Positions 1 to 12,100 of a stretch of DNA of 64,000 nt are shown here, piece by piece. The position numbers were made by a program, and so were the translations under genes. Source of the stretch: Onchidella celtica (taxonomy: Eukaryota > Mollusca > Gastropoda > Systellommatophora > Onchidiidae); contig OZ007570.1 in NCBI GenBank assembly GCA_963931925.1, positions 56,217,321-56,281,320 on the forward strand. The letters run 5' to 3'. The first letter of the stretch is position 1; each line of letters opens with the position of its first letter. Under the pieces are notes generated by a model that saw nothing but the letters and a program-made list of their open reading frames with translations, searched no databases and was not told the origin of the DNA.

Positions 1-10
1 AATCTGTGAA

Positions 11-2305
11 ATGGCGGAACTCCAACAACTAATGAAGTTGGGTAAGGAACTTGGCCTGGAGGGAGAAGAGCTACGCGGCTGGATTAAAGAACAGCAGGCA
101 GAATTGCGCGATGAGCGTGCTAAGGATAGAGAGCAGGAAAAAGAGGCTCAGGAAAAGGAAAGAGAGGCTAAGGCTCAGGAGCAGGAAAGGGAGTTAAAGT
201 TAAAGGAGATAGAAGCCCAAGAGCGGGAGATAGAGGCTAGGGATAAGCAACAGGAGAGAGAGGCGCGAATAAGAATCGCCGAGTTGGAAATCAAAAAGAA
301 TGCGCCAACAGAAACAGTTGAGCGGCAGGTACACAATAAGGGTGGCGTTAGGATTAAGCTCCCTACGTTCGACGACCGGAAGGACGACATAGACGCCTTC
401 CTTTACAGGTTCGAACTGAACGCACAATTGCAATGGGGGGAAAATAAGGAATTATGGGCCACGTACCTGGCATCGCTATTGCAGGGGCGAGCGTTAACCT
501 ACTTTAAAGAGCTACAGCGCGAAGACGTGCAAGATTACGATAAGCTGAAGGCTTTGCTGCTTCGCCGATTTGCGCGTACCGAGGAATATTTCCGGGAGCA
601 GTTTAGGCGAGCACGTGCAGATACCAGGGAGGACTTTGCTGCCTTCGTCGCGAGACTAACTGAGTATTTCGCGAACTGGGTAGACTTGGCGCATGTGGGC
701 ACGGATTTTACTAAACTGAAAGACTTAATGATCCGTGACCAGCTGTACGCGTCGTGCCACAAAGATCTGGTGGCTTTCCTGAAAGAGAACGAACCCGCGA
801 CGGTGCAGGAGGCGTCTAAGTTGGCGGAGGCATACCGTACGGCGCATCCGTCCAAACCAGTCGCCAGGGCGTACGTCCAAGATGCTGGGTACGTCGCCGT
901 TGTCGAGGGGTCGCCGGCAGGACTTGGGGACAGGTCGCGTCAGCGTGGTGCCTATAGCGGGCAAGCCCAGGGGCAGCGTAGGGGATATCACCAACCACCG
1001 GCATATGGATCCGGTAAGTTTGACCGAGCAGGAGGGCTAGGTCGCGGTAATGGCCGGGGGCGAGTTGTGACCTTTGCCGATGACCGACGGCATAGGGACT
1101 CTAGTTCCGGTCGCGAGGGGTCACGGGGACCCAGGCCTAGGGCAGCACAGGGAGCGGAGTGTTGGACTTGCGGACGCGTGGGTCACTTTTCGCGCGAGTG
1201 TAGGGCCGCGAAGTGTTGGAACTGCGGAAGAGCAGATCACATCAGCGTGAATTGCCCTGCAGGTAGGATAGCGGCGAACGTGGACAGTAGCTCCAGTCCA
1301 TGTTCCCCAAATAAATTTCATCATGCGGCTGCGTGTGTTACATCGGACAACGGAGGCGGACAGTATTCTAAGTGTCCCAGTTGTGAGAAGTTATTATCTT
1401 CCGGTGTTTTACCTTGTGGGGGAAAGATCCCCGTTATAAATTCATGTCATACAGGAGGTGGTCTTAGGGTTTATCCGGGGTTTGTTGGGGACGAACCGGT
1501 CTCGGTTTTACGAGATACAGGATCTACCGTTGTGGGAGTGCATAGGGACTGCATTCGGGATTCACAGCTTACAGGTGAGACTGTCCCGTGCATCCAATTT
1601 TCGGGGGCCATTGAGAAATTACCCATGGCAAAAATAATGATAGATACACCTTTCCTTAGCGGGGAAGTCGAAGCAGTCGTTGGTTGTTTTCCAGGCGCCC
1701 AGCTCATCATTGGGAATGTATCCCGGGTAGGTTCCCCTTCCGATGAGAACGTGCAAGCATGGTCGCAATCAAAAGGTATTGACTTTTGCGCCGCGGTCGA
1801 AACACGTCGACGGGTAGCGGATAAAGATAAGATTAGACCTTTGGCGACGCCAGCGGTCAACCTAGATATCACGCCAGAGCGCTTGGCGAGGTTACAAAGG
1901 GAGGATCCATCGTTAGACCAATGTTTTGGGGAAGCGCGAACCGAGAAAACGAGGAAATATAGGAACGGGTCATCTTCTTTTTTTGTCCAGGGGGGCATTC
2001 TGTTCCGTATGTACGTCACAGTGGCTTCCGTTCAAAAGCAGGTCGTCGTGCCACGGTCGTTAATTGCTACAGTATGGCGTCTGGCCCATGATGTTCCATT
2101 AGCGGATCATATGGGAAGTGCTAGAATCAAGCAGAGAATTCTGAAAGATTTTTATTGGCCGTCAGTATACAGAGATGTACGTTTATATTGTAAGACGTGC
2201 AGTGCGTGCCAAAAGACGACGCATAAGGGTCGTTCACCCCAGGCTCCTCGTCAAAAGATCCCCACGGTTTCGGAACCGTTTAAAAAGGTTTCAGTACCTT
2301 GTTGA
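11..2305 (+). pseudogene. Gag-protease-integrase amino end of copy A, fused to an internal deletion
   Basis: The first 100 residues are a highly charged E/K/Q/R coiled coil. A capsid-like segment follows (about residues 115-280), whose second half resembles a SCAN domain. Two CCHC zinc knuckles lie at 1160-1255 (CWTCGRVGHFSREC and CWNCGRADHISVNC), so this is a nucleocapsid. The aspartic protease motif DTG is at 1514-1522, in the context VLRDTGSTVVGV. Near the end comes the HHCC zinc-binding amino domain of integrase (LAHDVP to CSACQK). At 2288/2289 the reading frame runs into the deletion, reads a few missense codons and stops. Gag and Pol are in one frame, as in copy B downstream of its lesion. 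Start chosen: ATG at 11, the same as copy B at 52819. Confidence 0.9.
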
Positions 2306-3431
2306 TTTAAGAGAAAGACTATCTTCAGCGCGCACTATAGCAGAAGAAGCTTCTGGTATCGCTTCGAAAAGAGCAAAAGACTATAAAGATAGAGGTTCCA
2401 AACTGAGAATTTTTAAGCCAGGAGACAAGGTTCTGTTGTTGTTACCTACGGACCATAATAAGTTATTGATGACATGGAAAGGTCCTTATGTTATTGAGCG
2501 AGTTGTTTCAAAGGTAGATTACGCTATCCACATTGATGGAACGAGTAAGGTTTTCCATGTTAATATGCTACAGAGATTTCATGAGAGACCACAGTATCTG
2601 GGTGCACAGACAAGACCAGAGGAGACTGTCTTCTCTACCGCTTGTACGGGGGTCGTAGACCAGTTGGACTGTGACGTAAGCGACACCGAGGCGCAGGAAG
2701 AGTTACAAATTCAATTGCCGGAGTTAACTCCGACACAAGGTTACAGGGACGTTAAAATTAACCCTGACCTTACGAGTTCAAGGATTAGGGAACTTGAGAC
2801 CCTGTTAGCGTCATTCCCGGACGTTGTTACGGATTTGCCCGGTCGCACTACGGTGATCCAGCACCAAATAAAGTTGACTTCGGATAAGCCAGTATTTCTT
2901 AGACCGTATCCGTTGCCTTTTTCTTCGAGAGATAGAGTCATAAAGGAAGTTGAGTCAATGTTGAAGTTAGATGTGATAGAACCATCAACATCGCCGTATT
3001 CATCACCCATCGTCCTCGTGAAAAAACTTGATGGATCGGTGCGGTTCTGTATTGATTTTCGAAGATTGAACACTATTACGGTAGGCGATAGGGAGCCTAT
3101 TCCGTTTCAGGAGGAATTAATAGCTTCATTGGCCGGGTCCACGTGGTTTTCCAAGATAGATTTAACGAAAGGTTATTGGGAAATCCCGCTTACTGAGGAG
3201 TCTAAACAATACACGGCGTTCCAAACGCCCATGGGATTATTCCAATTTAAGGTCATGCCATTTGGGTTGGTAAACGCGCCAGCGACGTTTGCACGATTAA
3301 TGAGACTAGTGTTGAAGGACATACCTAATGTCGTGTCATTCTTTGACGATATAGCATGTCATACGTCGACATGGTCTGATCATATTCAGACACTAACAGT
3401 AATTTTTCAACGATTACGCCAGTTGGGCTAA
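2289..3431 (+). pseudogene. Integrase C-terminal module and reverse transcriptase (first part), copy A
   Basis: Homology to copy B resumes at 2289, equivalent to 55721. The first 100 residues are the tail of integrase and include the GPY/F-type module (KGPYVIERVV). A linker of about 100 residues follows, then the RT: SPIVLVKK, RFCIDFRRLN, YTAFQTPMGLFQFKVMPFG, and the catalytic FFDD box at 3339-3350. The frame ends at a stop near 3431 because one base is missing in the run that reads cattttggg in copy B. The open frame formally begins at 2175, but everything before 2289 there is out-of-frame integrase and not a real start. Confidence 0.9.
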
Positions 3432-4138
3432 CTGCTAAACCCGCAAAGATGGATTTGGCATGTCCAGAGATAATATTCTTAGGACATATCGTGGGTAGAG
3501 GTGTTCAGAGACCTGAAGTAACAAAAATTGACAAGTTAGTAGGATTGCAAATCCCTAAAACAAAGAAACAAGTCAGAAGCTTAGTAGGAATTTTAAATTA
3601 TTACAGAAAGTTCATTCCAAATTTTTCCTCCTTGTCACCTTCTCTTACTGACCTTACTAAGAAGGGACAACCCGATAAGGTCCAGTGGACGTCTGAATGT
3701 CAGACATCATTTGATAATTTGGTGACAGCATTATCATCGTCACCCATTCTGATATTACCCGATTTTCGATCTAATTTTATCCTCAGAACGGATGCGTCGG
3801 ACTCTGGTGTCGGCGCTTGTCTTCTACAGGAGAAGAACGAATGTCTCCATCCTGTATGTTATGTCAGTAGGAAGTTATTGCAGAGAGAAAGAAAGTATTC
3901 TGTGATAGAGCGTGAGTGTCTTGCCATTGTCTGGTCCGTCCAGAAACTAGGACGTTATCTCATGGGACGAGAATTTTGTATCCAGACAGACCACAAGCCA
4001 CTGACATTTTTGTCGAAGAATCGTTCGTCCAGCCCACGCTTGTCTAGATGGGCATTGGCTTTGCAGCCGTATACCTTCGTTATTCAACCAATTCCAGGAA
4101 CCAGCAATCATATCGCCGACTACCTTAGTCGAGCCTAG
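3432..4138 (+). pseudogene. RT thumb/connection and RNase H, copy A
   Basis: This is the continuation of the RT after the 1-base deletion. It holds the gypsy-type FLGHIV motif, the KKQVRSLVGILNYYRKFIPNF block, and RNase H with the catalytic RTDASD, the ERECLAIVW block and TDHKPLTFL. It ends with the usual ADYLSRA tail at the stop (4136-4138). It is nearly identical to the same region of copy B, with only scattered substitutions. No envelope-like frame follows. Confidence 0.9.
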
Positions 4139-4479
4139 GGGAAGAGTTCAGCAGCTTATACATCGGAGGACAGGAACATTGACAGGATCTGTGTGAATAA
4201 GGCGACTTTAAAATATTGACATTATAAATATGATATGAAGAATGGTTGATAGGTTGAATGGTTTTTGATTCTGTATTAAGTATGGTGGTTAGTTAGCTAT
4301 TCATGATGTGACACATATATGCATATTTCAGGCCATATTGATCCCCATATTTTCCCCTGATTTCGGTATTTTATATACTAGGGGAACTGCTAGGTCAGTT
4401 TTTTTAGTGTAGGTATTGCTCACGCTCACTCGTTGACAGTCATCTTGATGCGATTTGAAATTAATTGCATTAATTTTTT
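4139..4479 (+). other. 3' non-coding region of copy A
   Basis: The 341 bases between the RNase H stop and the polypurine tract have no open frame of note. The segment is repeated almost unchanged at 57572-57911 in copy B and, in reverse complement, at 26054-26300 in copy C, which links all three to one family. The short space leaves no room for an env gene. Confidence 0.8.
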
Positions 4480-4494
4480 TGGGGTGGGGGATGA
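4480..4494 (+). promoter_or_regulatory. Polypurine tract, copy A
   Basis: TGGGGTGGGGGATGA lies directly before the TGTCAC start of the 3' LTR. The same string precedes the 3' LTR of copy B, and a very similar one precedes the 3' LTR of the second family. It is the expected primer for plus-strand DNA synthesis. Confidence 0.85.
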
Positions 4495-5726
4495 TGTCAC
4501 GAGTGGAGTGAGTGCAATTAAGGGGATTGCTACAGAGCGGGTGTAGAGTAAGAAGGACTCACAGTAGACAGCAAGTTAAGCGTGCTGTTGTGAGTAGTGG
4601 GGGGGGGGGGTCTGAATGAGGCGAAAGCGCTGTATAACTATCACTGCAAGTTAGAAGGTCCTAGGGATCGGACCTGTGAATAAAAGCCCATCGGGCGGAC
4701 ATAAAGGGGAAGCAGTCGAGAAGACTAGTGAGAGTCTTTCCAGTTATGACTGGTATGTAGAACGTTGATTGATTATTATGATTGATGTATTATATTATAT
4801 TCGTCTATTACCATGATGTGAGTAAGTATATGTGAGGAATGTGGAAGTCCTTGATATTGGATATAGCAATGTGCGCCATGAGCGATAGATGAAAGTGAGT
4901 TCATGGATTTGTAGCGCGAGTGAGTAGTGTGTACTCCGATGGAGGTGTGTTACCGTAAGATGTGTGGTGAGTGAAAGGTGAACTAGTGTGTGTACGCTTC
5001 ATGGATTGTAAGGAGAGGTGGAGTGAATAGAAATGGTAGGGTATTATACCAATGTAATGTTATTCTTGTAGGTGTCGGGGACGGGCCGAAGAGCCACCTC
5101 GATGAGCACAAGTGATAGGCCAGCATAGGGCCGGAGGCCGCACATAGGCCAGAAGTGAGGCTGTCAGTGCAGGACAGTAGAGGCACATAAGTCGTGGCAG
5201 TCAGGCCACGGACAGGGACGTAGATATGAGAGTGAATGAGATACTATATTGTTGCCATGTTGATAGGCTAGTGAACTGATACTATGTTGTTGCCATGTTG
5301 ATAGGCTAGTGAACTGATACTATGGTGTCGCCATGTTGATGGCTATGGAAATAATAATGTGTTATTGCCCTGCTGAGGTGCTAGGGGAGTGCTAAGGTGT
5401 ATGACAATAGGAAGGTGATATTGAGAGACTGCGGTGCCAGTGAATCATTAATGTACTATTAAGACCCTGAGGGGAGAGGCTGAGGCCGAAGTGCCTTTAG
5501 GAGTAACTCCCGGATTGGGGATCCGAGGGAGCGTGTGTGTGAGAATAAGGCCGTTGTACGGCAGTCATTTCAATAATATAATATATGTAATTGCGCTATT
5601 ATATGTATAATTATGTTTAATAAATGTGTGAGTCTGATGGGTTGTTTTGTTAAGTGTTAAACTTGTTTGTTCGTGATTGTCGTCCTGTCATAAACTATTA
5701 CATCTCCCAGTCTGGGATTTGTGACA
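4495..5726 (+). repeat. 3' LTR of copy A (family 1)
   Basis: It starts TGTCAC and ends GTGACA, a 6-bp inverted terminal repeat. It aligns along its length with the LTRs of copy B and copy C. Near its 5' end it differs from copy B (a shorter AC-rich segment and a long G run at 4601-4610), so it is a slightly different subfamily. The stretch 5225-5400 contains three or more degenerate tandem units of about 37 bp built on TTGCCATGTTGATAGGCTAG. An AATAAA polyadenylation signal lies at 5619-5624. The base run after the LTR is AAAGA, the expected 3' target duplication; its partner is off the window. Confidence 0.92.
5619..5624 (+). promoter_or_regulatory. LTR polyadenylation signal
   Basis: AATAAA sits about 100 bp before the LTR end. 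It is conserved at 51767-51772 and near 59090 in copy B. Confidence 0.6.
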
Positions 5727-5929
5727 AAAGACAGTATTTTAAAATTTCCCTTTCGTCAGTTGCTTTATTACAGTGAAACTTACTGAACAAAATCGGGGGG
5801 GGGGGGTTAAATATACACGTACTTCCCAAAAATACCAGGGGTAAAACGGGAGGAAAACGTTTGGGAACCAGTTTTTAGGTGTCATGTCTCTGGCATGGAA
5901 AAATGACCGAAGATATGCTAACAACTTAC

Positions 5930-6111
5930 AATATCAGCGACATAAGGCGAGAGAATCCCACCAATCCTGGCAGAGAACGAGCTGAGCCCCATGCCAGAGT
6001 TTCTCATAATCGTAGGAAACAGTTCCGCCGAGAAGACGTAGATGATGGCAAAGGACGCTGATGCTCCAAACTTGCCAATAAAGGACAGGGTCAAGGTTAC
6101 CCATTTCACGT
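5930..6111 (-). CDS. SLC22-like gene, TM10-TM11 exon
   Basis: Acceptor ATCTCAAG, donor GATATT/GTAAGT. It encodes VKWVTLTLSFIGKFGASASF, YVFSAELFPTIMRNSGMG and SSFSARIGGILSPYVADI, the expected end of the second six-helix bundle. The remaining 40-60 residues of a normal SLC22 protein (TM12 and tail) must be in exons left of the copy A insertion or lost; nothing suitable is seen at 5727-5929. Confidence 0.92.
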
Positions 6112-9100
6112 CTTGAGATAGATACAGAACATTGCATTGGTGAAGAAAGTTGGGAATGCTATAATATTAACCGTATTCGAATGTTCTGGGGTCCGACAGA
6201 CACCATACATGAATCGTTAAGAAGGATATCTTTAGGAGTATGCTGTCGATTAGACACCACGACTTATCCCAGGCACTGCTTTTAGCGAAGTACGAGGACG
6301 GTTAAAAATAGCATGGATGGCATTACTGTTCTGCAATCTATGCTTGTCATGTTGGCCTTTACTTGATTCATCAAGTCGTGGAAGATGTATTGACATCAAA
6401 GTATGACAAATTTCTATTATGATATAGGAATATATATTATATGGACACCACTACAATAATTAGAGTATGCTAAGCACAGTTTATTTGAAAAGAAAGAAAT
6501 AAACGAAGAGAAATGAAAAAAAAAAGGAAAAAAAGAAAAGGGAAAAGGGAATGAATGCGTAACTATTGTTCTCTGGCATAAATTCTAGCCAAACTTCATG
6601 AGTGATGCTTTAATTACCATTGATTTATCAGTAAAAAGACCAGTGGCTCTGATGCTGATGAGAAATTCATTGACTGAAAATCACGGTAAGACAGAAAATT
6701 ATCTGTGACCTTTATACAGTTTGATGCCGTCTCAATGTAACAAACTCTTATCTCGATAACTTAAAATGATACGGATATTGTCTTTTTCCCGGTAAATTAT
6801 CTTGTCTAAGTTTCATACTTTGCTTATGTAACAAAAACACTGTCGAAAGTTGTATCCGAAAAAAATGTTGATATACTTAATGTAAAATACAATCAATGTC
6901 AGCTATCTTCTGCTTTTCACATTCTTTGTAAATATAATATTATTAATATCACTATTATTGCAAGTTCTCAAAGTTTTCTTTTCCAACCTGATGAAGGTCT
7001 CTTCCAAATTGTAGTACATTTTATTTTATTTTCATTTTCAATTTATTTTCATTTTTAGAATTTATTGCCTAGAAATGTGTCACATGTTTTACTGCCAATC
7101 ACAGACATGAAAGAACATTCTGTTGTCAGTGTCATCAAAATTAAACTAACCTGAATCTCCGTAAATGACAGGAAACATTGTGCAAATACAGGCCACACCG
7201 CCAATGATCATAGAGAAACATTGCAGAGGCTTTCTTCCAGTAGCGTCCAGTAGGATCAGACAGAAGATGTAGGAAGCCAGTTCCACAACGGCAGACAAGA
7301 AGAAGTTGAGGTAAATGTTACCCGACAGATTCCCCACGTTCAGGCTGAGTCCGTAGTACACCATGCTGGCCACCAACCTGCAGAGTTTGTTTGTATTGTG
7401 AAGACAATGTCAGGGATAGAACTGAAGATGACCTATTAAAATACTTCTTGCCCTCGTTTTTCATTTATTCAAAGCCAGTGCCAAATGTGTTTTTGTTTGT
7501 TTCACTTATCGCGAGCTTGGTTCTCGTTTGTTCTATCTCCACTTTCTGAAAAATTGGAGTGGTCATTTCGTATGTCGTCGGTCTGTCTCCCTCACCCCCC
7601 CCCTCCCCAAACACATACAATCACACGTACACACAAGGTGGAAATCACAAACCAGTTGAAAAAGATAACGAGACATCTTATCAATAATAGAGGTGTGGTA
7701 AACATGTGCCAGATTTTTTCCCCTTGTCCCTCCTGTTCTAGATCTTCCAGTTTGAGCATTTTGTCGGAGAGCGTCACGCCGTTGCCTTCAGCCGTGCGTT
7801 TTAGGATTTTGGCAGCATCTTCGTATCTGCCCCTGCTGATAAGCCAACGTGGAGATTCTGGAAGATAACTGAAACATATGAGAAATTAATTTTACTTTCG
7901 TACTTGAAATAGTGTAATGTTAGATAGTTCAAAGATCCGTTGTATTTACTAGTTGGCCTGCTGACTCGGGGAATACACAGATGTGATTTTTAAAGCAGAG
8001 TTTCGATAACCAATGTGTAAATTGAGGCGCAGAACGAAATTTCCTGTCATACTTTTTAATTCTACTCGAAGAAAATGTGTTGCTTTTTTTTTTTCCAGCT
8101 CAAAATGTCGGAAAATTTTCTTCTGTTCAACTCAAAATCAACAAAAATATTAAAAATAAAGCGGACTTCAAGACCTAGTAAAATATGCCCACGTACACTT
8201 TCACGCTTCTCTTTGTGTAACATATTTTGTAGAGTTTAAGGCTCACAAGTTAAAAAGCAGGGTACAGATCAGGGAATGAAAAGGGGGGGGGGGCAGACAA
8301 AGAAAGACAACATTACTGAATGGACAGGCAAAAACTTTGCCAAAACGCAGGCACTTGCCCAAGACGGCCAGAGGTGGAGGCAATTGGTGCAATGCTCATT
8401 AGTGCTGAACCCCCACGACTCCCGAAAGGAATTAGGGGATCCAGTGAGAGTTAAAAAGCCTTTCATGATTACATTTAAGGCCTTACTTCTTCTATAATAT
8501 GATTAAACCCATCATCAATCCACTAATCGTGTCAAATTATAAATGCATCTGCATTACTTAGCATAACAGGGACGCTGCAAATCTGAAGCATATTATTTGT
8601 GCTGGACAGAATATAATGCCAGAACAAAACAATGGGGCTAACGGTGCACTGACTCAGCTGTTCTGTGTCGGTTTTGACTCAGACTGAACTTCCTTTTAAT
8701 CAACCAGTAGGACAGACTTGTTTCAGTCCCTCTAGTGCGCGAGGTCTCGCTTAACTTCATAGTCCACAATACTTGGGCAAAACAGACTTGAGGCAATGTG
8801 TTACTGGCCTGGGGTATGTCACTCACTAAAAGAAGATGGGCACCACTAAGGCAATAGGGACAGATACTGCGATCTGCAGATGGCGCCAGTCTCTGAAGGC
8901 GTAAGCCAAGCCCGTCTCTAGAAACAGGCCCACAACCCAGAAGAACTCGATCACAATACCGGAGATCTTCCTGTAACTTGGACCAACCAGTTCCATACCT
9001 GTAGAACAGACAACATAACGTGGAAAACGAAAATCTCACACATTTTAATTCTACATTGCAAGACAAAATAACACAGGAAACGTTCAGTATAATGGTAGTA

Positions 9101-12100
9101 AAGGGAAATGAACCGCATGGAACAACAACAACAACAACAACAACACAAAAAGACAAAAAGAAATACACTTGTACAGAAGACACATAAAAGCCTTTGCTTT
9201 ATTCTTTGTTTAATATCAGCTTTGTGATGACCATAGGAAACTATTGCTCGAAAGAAATTGTAACCCTGGTATATATGGCCTTTAGCGTCTTTACAGACGG
9301 TCTTAGCAGCTAGAATATTCACTTTCACTTTGACTGACAGCTTCTCTCGTGGCTTATTCTACCAATGTTTGACCCGAGAGTGCGATGGCAGTGATTGCAG
9401 GTCAGTCTTTTGGGTTCACTTTGGCGAGTGTTTTCATTCCGCCTCTGTCGTTTTGTCAGGTATGTTTCTTTTGCCTTGAAGTCTATTGCGAGCGTGCCAC
9501 TGCGCAATTTTTGTCTCCATCTGCTTCGATCACTTGCAAGGTTCTCCCATTCATTGGGGTCGATGTTGAATGCTTTCATCGTGACCTTGCAAGTGTCTTT
9601 GAATCGCAGATGTGGCCTACCTCTGGGTCGGTTGCCAGTAGCAAGTTCCCCGTAGAGAATTTGTCTGGGGATGCGATCATTTTCCATACGGTGGAGATGT
9701 CCAAGCCACCGCAGTCTTTTTTTTGCCTAGGAGAGCCTGAGTTGATGGAATGTTGGCTCGGCTCAGAACTTCGATATTTGAGATCCTGTCTTGCCACTTG
9801 ATCTTGAGAATTTTGCGTAGGCAGCGCAGGTGGAAGGAGTTGAGGGATCTTTCATGTTTGGAGTAGGTGGTCCATGTCTCTGAGCCATACAGCAGGGTGC
9901 TTAGGACGCAAGTTTGGTACACGAGTACCTTTGTTTTGATGGTCAGCTTGCTATTGTTCCACACCCTTTTTGAGAGTTTGCCAAAAGCTGTGGCCGCCTT
10001 TCCTATTCTGGCATTTATTTCAGTTGTTATGTCTGTGCTACCACTGATGGTTGAGCCTAGGTAGCAGAATTTTCCCACTTGCTCCAGAGGAGAGCCATTC
10101 AGCATGATTGGGTTGGAGTTTCTCAAGCCTTGTGTCAAAACTACAGTTTTTGAGACACTGATCTTTAGCATGAATTTGTCACAGGCTTTGGCAAGGCTAT
10201 TGATGAGAGCCTGGAGCGTGGTTTCATCGTGGGCCACGATTGCAGCATCATCTGCGAAGAGGAGCTCTTGTAACATAATATGCTCTGTACGAGATTTTGC
10301 TTTTAGTCTGGCAACATTAAAAATGGAGCCGTCCACTCTGGTGTTAATAAGTACTCCACCTGAACATTGACCAAAGGCATTCTTGAGTAGGGCTGCAAAA
10401 TATATACCAAATAAGGTAGGAGCAAGAACACATCCCTGCTTCACACCGCTGTTTACAGCAAATGAAATTGGATGTGCAGCCCTCAAAGTTGACACATGCC
10501 CTCATGTCAGTGTGGAAGGATGCAATAAGTTTTAGCAATGTTGGTGGACAGCCTATGGATTTAAGGACTGCATACAGGCCAGATCGGCTTACGGTGTCGA
10601 AAGCCTTTGTTAGGTCCACAAAGCATGTTATAAGCGGCCTGTTTTGTTCTTTACATTTTTCTTGGATTTGCCGAAGTGCAAATATCATGTCAATAGTTGA
10701 TCGTTTGCTTCGAAAACCACATTGTGTTTCTGGTAAGACTTTTTCCGCCAGTTGTTGAAGGCGGCAGAGGATGACGCGAGCAAAAGCCTTTCCAGTAATG
10801 CTGAGGAGGGATATGCCTCGATAGTTGTTGCAGTCGCCTTTGTCTCCTTTGTTCTTGTAAAGTGTGACAATTTTGGCGTCTCTCATATCATGTGGTATCA
10901 CGCCTTCTTTCCAACACTGCAGTAACAGATTATACAGGTGTGGTAATAGTGGGCCTTTTAGGTCTTTTAATACCTCTGCAGGAATGTTGTCACTCCCTGT
11001 GGCTTTTCCAGCAGACAGGTGGTCGATTGCATTGGAAAGCTCGACTAAGGAAGGTTCAGCGTCAAGTTCGGCCATTATTGGCAGTTTTTGGAGGTGTTCC
11101 TCAAAATCTGGTGGAATATTTTTCTCAGTTGAATACAACAGAGAGTAATGCTCTACCCACCTATTCAGTTGTTCATTTTTATCTGTGATGGGTTCACCAT
11201 TTACAGACTTAAGTGGGGCGCTTTTGGTGATGATTGGCCCAAGGGCTACTTTCATCTGACTAAAGGCGGTTTTCATATCTCCCTTTTCATTTGCCTCTTG
11301 TATGCTGTTACACAAGTCTGTCCAGTATTTGTTGGCGCAACGTCTTACCTCCAGCTGAAGTTTAGCTTTTGCATTTTTCAAACAAGTTTTTGTACTCTGA
11401 TTGCAATTTTTGTTATACTCATTGAAAGCAGATTTCTTTTGCTCAATGAGAGGTAGGAGAATTTCGCTGTTCTGGGCTACCCAGTCGTTGTTTGAAACTT
11501 TATGCTGTCCAAAAGACTTGATGGCACAGTCATGAATTTTTGAACTGAGAGTGTTCCATGTTTCATCTACCGAGTCACATTGGGTGACATTATCCATGCT
11601 TTCAGCAAATAACTTTTCAAATGACTTTCTATTTGATTCATCTCTGATTGCTGTTACATTGATCTTAGGGATTGAAGGGGCTTTTGATCTGTATATTTTC
11701 TTGGCCGAAATTTTGATTTTGCTGACTACCAGTGCATGGTCGGTGTCACAGTCAGCACTGTGGAGGGAACGAGTTATTTTTATACAGCCCAAACTCTTCC
11801 TCCTTGAGAGAATAAGATCTAATTGATGCCAATGGCCAGACCTGGGATGGCGCCATGATGTTCTTTGGCATCTCTTAAGGTCAAAGTACGTGTTAGTAAC
11901 ACATAATGAGTTTACGGAGCATAGCTCCAGAAGGCGCTGCCCGTTTTCGTTGATGTTGCCAATGCCGAAGTGCCCAATGCACTTTGGCCATGCGGAGTGA
12001 TCTGCTCCCACTCGAGCGTTAAAGTCACCCAGAATTAGCAGGCCTTCGGTGAGAGGGATGTTGTGGAGAGTCCTCTGCAATGCCTCGTAGAAAATGTCTT

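Larger units (their letters stand above)
1..5726 (+). mobile_element. Ty3/gypsy LTR retrotransposon, family 1 copy A (5' end off window)
   Basis: The window opens about ten bases before the gag start, so the 5' LTR and leader lie to the left. Gag, protease, the integrase amino end, RT and RNase H follow in that order, then a purine tract and a 3' LTR ending GTGACA at 5726. Compared with copy B (50609-59190) this copy has two clear lesions: a 530-bp deletion at 2288/2289 that removes the integrase catalytic core, and a 1-base deletion near 3430 in RT. It is therefore a dead copy. It lies in what should be the last visible intron of the minus-strand transporter gene, whose exon at 5930-6111 is only 203 bp away. 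The integrase-before-RT order places it in the Gmr1-like group. Confidence 0.93.
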
